Positions 49,703 through 64,000 of a stretch of DNA of 64,000 nt are shown one piece after another. The DNA is from Strigamia acuminata (lineage: Eukaryota > Arthropoda > Chilopoda > Geophilomorpha > Linotaeniidae): assembly GCA_949358305.1 (NCBI GenBank), contig OX442323.1, positions 9,548,001 through 9,612,000 of the forward strand, given 5' to 3'. The notes under the pieces are model-generated. The model was not told the DNA's origin and did no database searches. It was given only the letters and a program-made list of their open reading frames with translations. The position numbers and the translations under genes were made by a program. Every line of letters begins with the position of its first letter. The first letter of the stretch is position 1.

Positions 49703-51656
49703 ATGGCAAATGAAAAACGAACAATATGGCAAAACATAATGAGGAAATCCAAGAAAATCTTAGCGCCAATGGTCGACCAGAGCGAACTGGCTTGGCGCTT
49801 ACTATCCCGACGACATGGCGCCGATTTGTGCTACTCTCCGATGCTGCACGCTTCCATATTTCTCAGGGATGCTCGATATCGCAAAGAAAACTTAGTTACG
49901 TGTCCTCAAGACCGACCTCTAGTCGTCCAGGTTGGCCTCAAAATCACGCAGACATTTGAATTTGAATTTGAATTTAATTTTTTGTATTTTTTAATTGACA
50001 GTTTTGTGCCAATGACCCAGAAATTTTAGTGGAAGCTGTCCGACTGGTGGCGGACGAGTGCGATGCCGTCGACCTGAACCTCGGCTGTCCACAAGCGATC
50101 GCCAAACGCGGCCATTACGGCGCTTATTTGCAGGAAGACTGGGATCTCGTTCATAAAATGAGTGTGTAGAGGTGCTTTTCGCGAAATGATGATCGCTAAA
50201 TAATGTTTGGTGTTTTGTTACTTTATTTTCATATCTAAATTACAGTTAACACTGTTCATACTCAGCTCGATATTCCAATTTGCTGTAAAATACGTGTTTT
50301 TGATGACGTCAAGAGAACTATCGAATATGCACAAATGTTGGAATCTGCCGGTTGCCAAGTAATTTCACGATAATTTCTTTTTTTCTTTTTTTTAATTTTA
50401 ATAAAGAAATTGTTAATATTTGTTTAGTTACTCGCCGTTCATGGACGTGTGAGGGAACAGAAAGGACGACTGACGGGTGTCGCCAATTGGGACCAAATAC
50501 GAGCTATCAAGTAAGATGGATTAATTGATGTTGGAGACTCGAGCGAGGAGAGGATCTAATTTGATTCTGATTTGGCAGGGAAAACGTGAAAATTCCCGTT
50601 TTTGCCAACGGAAACGTTCAGTACGGTTCGGACGTGGATCGATGCTTAAATTACACTTCCGTCGATGGAATTATGATCGCCGGTGAATAAAAATTGCTCA
50701 TTTTTCAAGAGGGTGAAATTGTGACATTGTAAATTGCGTTATTTGTAGAAGGGAGTCTGTACAATCCCACGTTGTTTGAAAACCGGAATTTGCCGGTTTG
50801 GGAAATTGCTTTGGAGTATTTAGACATCGCCACCGAATACCCATGTCCCATGTCTTACATCCGTGGCCATCTTTTTAAACTGTTTCATCATTGGTAATAA
50901 ATTTTTGTTTTTTAAAAAGAAAAAGAAATTTTAATTTTTTTCTTTTAGTTTACAATTAGCGGAAAATCGTGATCTGCAAGAGGAATTAGCTCAAGCCGGA
51001 AATATGCACGATTTTCGTTCAGTCACGATTAAACTCAGGGATCGGTTTCCACAACACACGGAAAATCATGGCGAGTCGTTGCCTTTTCAACTACCACTGC
51101 CAGTTTTCATCTGCCAACCATATGTTCGACCGACGTAAGTCTAAAACCACGTGAATGAATGATTAACTGCTTTTGTCCCCACTTTTTTTTCTCGATTGTT
51201 TTTAGCGACAGTGATTCAAAAATGAGAGAAACGAAGGAAACGAGCGGTCAGAAACGACAGATGGACGTCGACACGACTTTATCGCGGCGCAAACTTAAGA
51301 AATTGCTAAAACACCCGAATAAATGCGTGGAAAAAAAGATGAAAGAAGAATACAAGATTTGTCAGTCGTGTTGTAATCCAAAGGTACAATAATACATAAT
51401 AATATTTCTTTAAGCGTTTTTATTAATGTTTATTTTGCAGGGCGCCAAATGCTCGTTCAACATGTGCAAAGCATGTTGCAGAGTGTTTTCCTACACGCAT
51501 TTATCGGACTGTCCAAGTTGGTATTTGAAACCGATTTGGAAAATCTCAAAAGTAAAATGTCGTTTTTGTTGTTTATTTCTTTCAGGTCACAGATTTCTAT
51601 TCAAAACCAAACGGACGAAGCAATGCGCACCTCTATGGCAACTCGAATGTACTTAA
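49703..51656 (+). CDS. DUS1L: tRNA-dihydrouridine synthase 1-like
   Basis: Flavin enzyme that reduces uridine 16/17 in tRNA D-loops. ATG 49703 gives [20 protein letters not shown], then [20 protein letters not shown]. The catalytic Cys is in [20 protein letters not shown]. Further motifs: [30 protein letters not shown] and [17 protein letters not shown]. The C-terminus has the Cys-rich DUS1L tail ([20 protein letters not shown]) and [20 protein letters not shown], stop TAA 51654-51656. About nine exons. Confidence 0.95.
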
Positions 51657-52143
51657 AGCTAATTTATTGTTATTTTAGGTCAAGGAATGGCCCGGAACAA
51701 ATTATTTTGAATCGACGGGTGCCTAAGGGTCATTCCTTGTCGACGAACGCAAATAAAAATAAAAGGCTGAATATTTTCAAACTAGTCGTTTCGTTTTTCA
51801 ATTGACATTCATTCATTCACACGTATATATATGTACAATAATAATACTAGAATAGGAAACGAGAGTATTGGCCAGCAAAAGGGTGGGATGGGCATTACAT
51901 TAGCAACATAGATCGAGAAATAAAGTAGGAAACGAAAGAATGGTATCCACACGAATTAACGAGTCACGGACAAAAGAGACCCGGCTTGCCGCATCTTTTG
52001 AATCGAGTCAAAACTCAAAACGAATCGAATCGAAGCCAAGCCTCGATATCGGCGCCGCATTAGTTAGTCAACTACGGCCACGAGACGTCGTCGCCTCTTG
52101 AAAAATCACTTGCGAGAGAGAGTTCTGCGATCTCCCAATAGTC
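51657..52143. other. Convergent 3' UTRs of DUS1L and UBALD
   Basis: No gene seen. The right half, from about 51960, is probably UBALD 3' UTR on the minus strand. Confidence 0.5.
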
Positions 52144-53001
<858 letters not shown>

Positions 53002-53296
53002 TCAGGCGTGTTGTTGTTTTCAAAACCCTACACCCTAAAGGGAGCTGACGTCATGGTGCTACACGAATGCACCAATCGCAGCGCTCATTACGTCGTACCG
53101 TCAATCGCTTAGCCGCAATACGAGCTGCCGATTAAAGGGCCACGGCCACGGAGCCCAGCTTATGTAAACAAACCTGATTTCATTTACAATACAATTACGA
53201 AATTACATTCGATTCAAGGTCAATCAAAACTCTCGACACCAACAAATATTTGAAAATACTTTTTTTTTTTTTTTTCTTTCTTTCTTTCTTTTTATT

Positions 53297-54303
53297 TTAT
53301 TTTATCAACAACTTTTCTATACAATATGGTAAATTTCGATTATCTTTTTCGTGAGTCGTTTCCGATTTCAGGTTGCACAGAAGAGCTTCGAGTTTTTCCA
53401 ATTCATCAAAATAGGAAAACTAAAAAACAATTTAAAAAACAATTTAAAAAACAATCAAAATTGATTTTTTTATTACTTCTTTTATTTTTACCTTCGAATT
53501 TAGTGATTCGTTGAGGTTCTCGAGAATGGCGGAAAATTCCTTATCGCTCGATAATGTGATTGTGTGGTATTGGGCATCGAGTAAAATACACAGCCAATCT
53601 AAAATCTAATTGGAAGAAAACAAAAAATTGATTACATTTCGTAGGTTTGTTTATTTATTATTGTTTTTAAACTCTCACTTTATTAACTGCTAGACATTTT
53701 TCAGACGACACTTTCGGGCTCGAGTCCAAACAGTCGACGAGGTATTTAAATAGAACCTGAAACAAAATTAAGTGAAATTTTTAATGTTTAATTTCTAATT
53801 TCAAATTATTATATATTGTACCTTCGTGTTTTTAACGGATATTTGTTTTAAATGTTCTTGCAGAAAAATGTCCGTGTAGGACGTGTCTAAAACCATATTT
53901 CTGTACGGGGATAAGGAAATGATTAATTGATTTGATAAATTAATTAAATTAAATTAAATTAAATTTGAAAGATACATGTAAGAATAGAGCTCGGAGTTTG
54001 ATTCATCTTGTTCCACCGTTTTGTTCAATAAATGTATTAAAATCTTGACCAATACGTCTTCGGGAATGTCTTCGAATTTTTTCAAACACAAACATATTGC
54101 TTGGCAATTGTTATCTTCGAGGAGCGCCGTAAAAATCTCTTTGCAGATTCTGAAAACGAGAAGAAAAAAAATCGGTTGAAACACGTGCAACTTCAAATCC
54201 GTTTCGCTGCGACTTACATCGTTTCGGAAGTTCCTTGTTGTTGTAATCTCACGATTTCTTCTCGGGTCTGCTCGGGCAAGGATTCTAGCGATCTTAAAGT
54301 CAT
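53297..54303 (-). CDS. NOL11: Nucleolar protein 11, C-terminal region only
   Basis: NOL11 is a t-UTP/SSU processome factor for pre-rRNA transcription and processing. Six exons start at ATG 54301-54303 (MTLRSLESLPEQTREEIVRL). They give ICKEIFTALLEDNNCQAICL and CLKKFEDIPEDVLVK, then TDIFLQEHLKQISVKNTK, VLFKYLVDCLDSSPKVSSEK, ILDWLCILLDAQYHTITLSS and a final KDNRNLPYCIEKLLIK (TAA 53297-53299). The order and spacing match the last third of human NOL11. The N-terminal beta-propeller, some 400 residues, is absent, and only 363 nt separate this start from SMG1. Either the protein is truncated in this lineage or upstream exons lie elsewhere. Confidence 0.8.
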
Positions 54304-54666
54304 TTCGGCCGGTTTGATCGCACAAATTCGGAGGAAAATAGCCGGAATTGTAGACGACCCGTTTTGTTTACGATCAAAAGGTTACCGTCTTCACCGCGCG
54401 AGGCGCTGGATTACTCGATAAAAATTAACTAAATAAGATTGATTTTGAAGCACGTGAAAATTAAAATGAGAATTTATCTGTGTCAGATTAATATCTGTTA
54501 GAAACGTAGAATAACCAGATGTCGGTAACAATCTCGATTCCACGTAATTTATTTCTGCGAACCTGTAGCTTTACGTCAATCTCGCATTCAAGATGGCGCT
54601 TTGTTTCTTACGCTGTCCCATGTCGTGATGGGATGAAGACTTGAAAATTATCTGTAATGGTTTGAA
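54304..54666. promoter_or_regulatory. NOL11/SMG1 divergent promoter
   Basis: 363 nt between start codons, with a YY1-like CAAGATGGCGCT at 54589-54600 and an inverted-repeat-poor AT-rich middle. No gene seen. Confidence 0.5.

Positions 54667-64000
<9,334 letters not shown>

Overview
This is nuclear DNA from a non-vertebrate animal with a compact genome. Genes are split by many short introns (mostly 50-150 nt), run on both strands and sit a few hundred bases apart, and nearly every coding region has a clear human counterpart. The species cannot be named from the sequence. FOXJ1 and DRC3, both genes of motile cilia, argue for an animal with motile cilia or flagella. The gene order is strikingly human-like.

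Layout. 1-3776: 3' part of USP7 (+). 5129-7562: BAIAP2/IRSp53-like (+). 7713-9670: HEXD (-), head-to-head with CYBC1 (+, 9806-10588). 10706-11303: LAMTOR2 (-). 11664-16514: an apparently intact DIRS-type tyrosine-recombinase retrotransposon, inserted in the promoter space shared by LAMTOR2 and ATPAF2 (+, 16542-17758). 17784-19924: DRC3 (-). 20111-22475: TOM1/TOM1L2 (+). 22970-24293: FOXJ1 (-). 24841-25768: TVP23 (+). 25887-26597: PLD6 (+). 26594-28898: PTCD1 (-). 29122-30292: an unnamed two-finger C2H2 protein (+). 30924-32593: TMEM184 (+). 33238-34102: NDUFAB1, mitochondrial ACP (-), with two alternative exons. 34318-38474: REPS1/2 (+). 39019-40862: ACAT1 (+). 40900-47787: a glutaredoxin-like (C5orf63-type) gene broken by a 6.5-kb LTR element (41099-47627). 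48478-49382: unknown single-pass membrane protein (+). 49703-51656: DUS1L (+). 52144-52971: UBALD (-). 53297-54303: C-terminal part of NOL11 (-). 54667-64000: SMG1 kinase (+), running off the end inside the catalytic domain.

How the genes relate. They do not form one pathway. The common thread is ancestral linkage. ATPAF2-DRC3-TOM1L2 keep the order and relative orientation they have on human 17p11.2, HEXD and CYBC1 are neighbours on human 17q25.3, and most other genes map (from memory) to human 17 or to the related 7/16p/22 segments. Seven start-to-start pairs suggest widespread bidirectional promoters, and RFX-type X-boxes lie upstream of both ciliary genes. No unknown multi-gene system was found. 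The best leads are the NDUFAB1 alternative exons with a 28-nt spacer, the fresh coding-exon insertion in the glutaredoxin-like gene, the intact DIRS element in a shared promoter, the X-boxes, and the two unrecognised genes.
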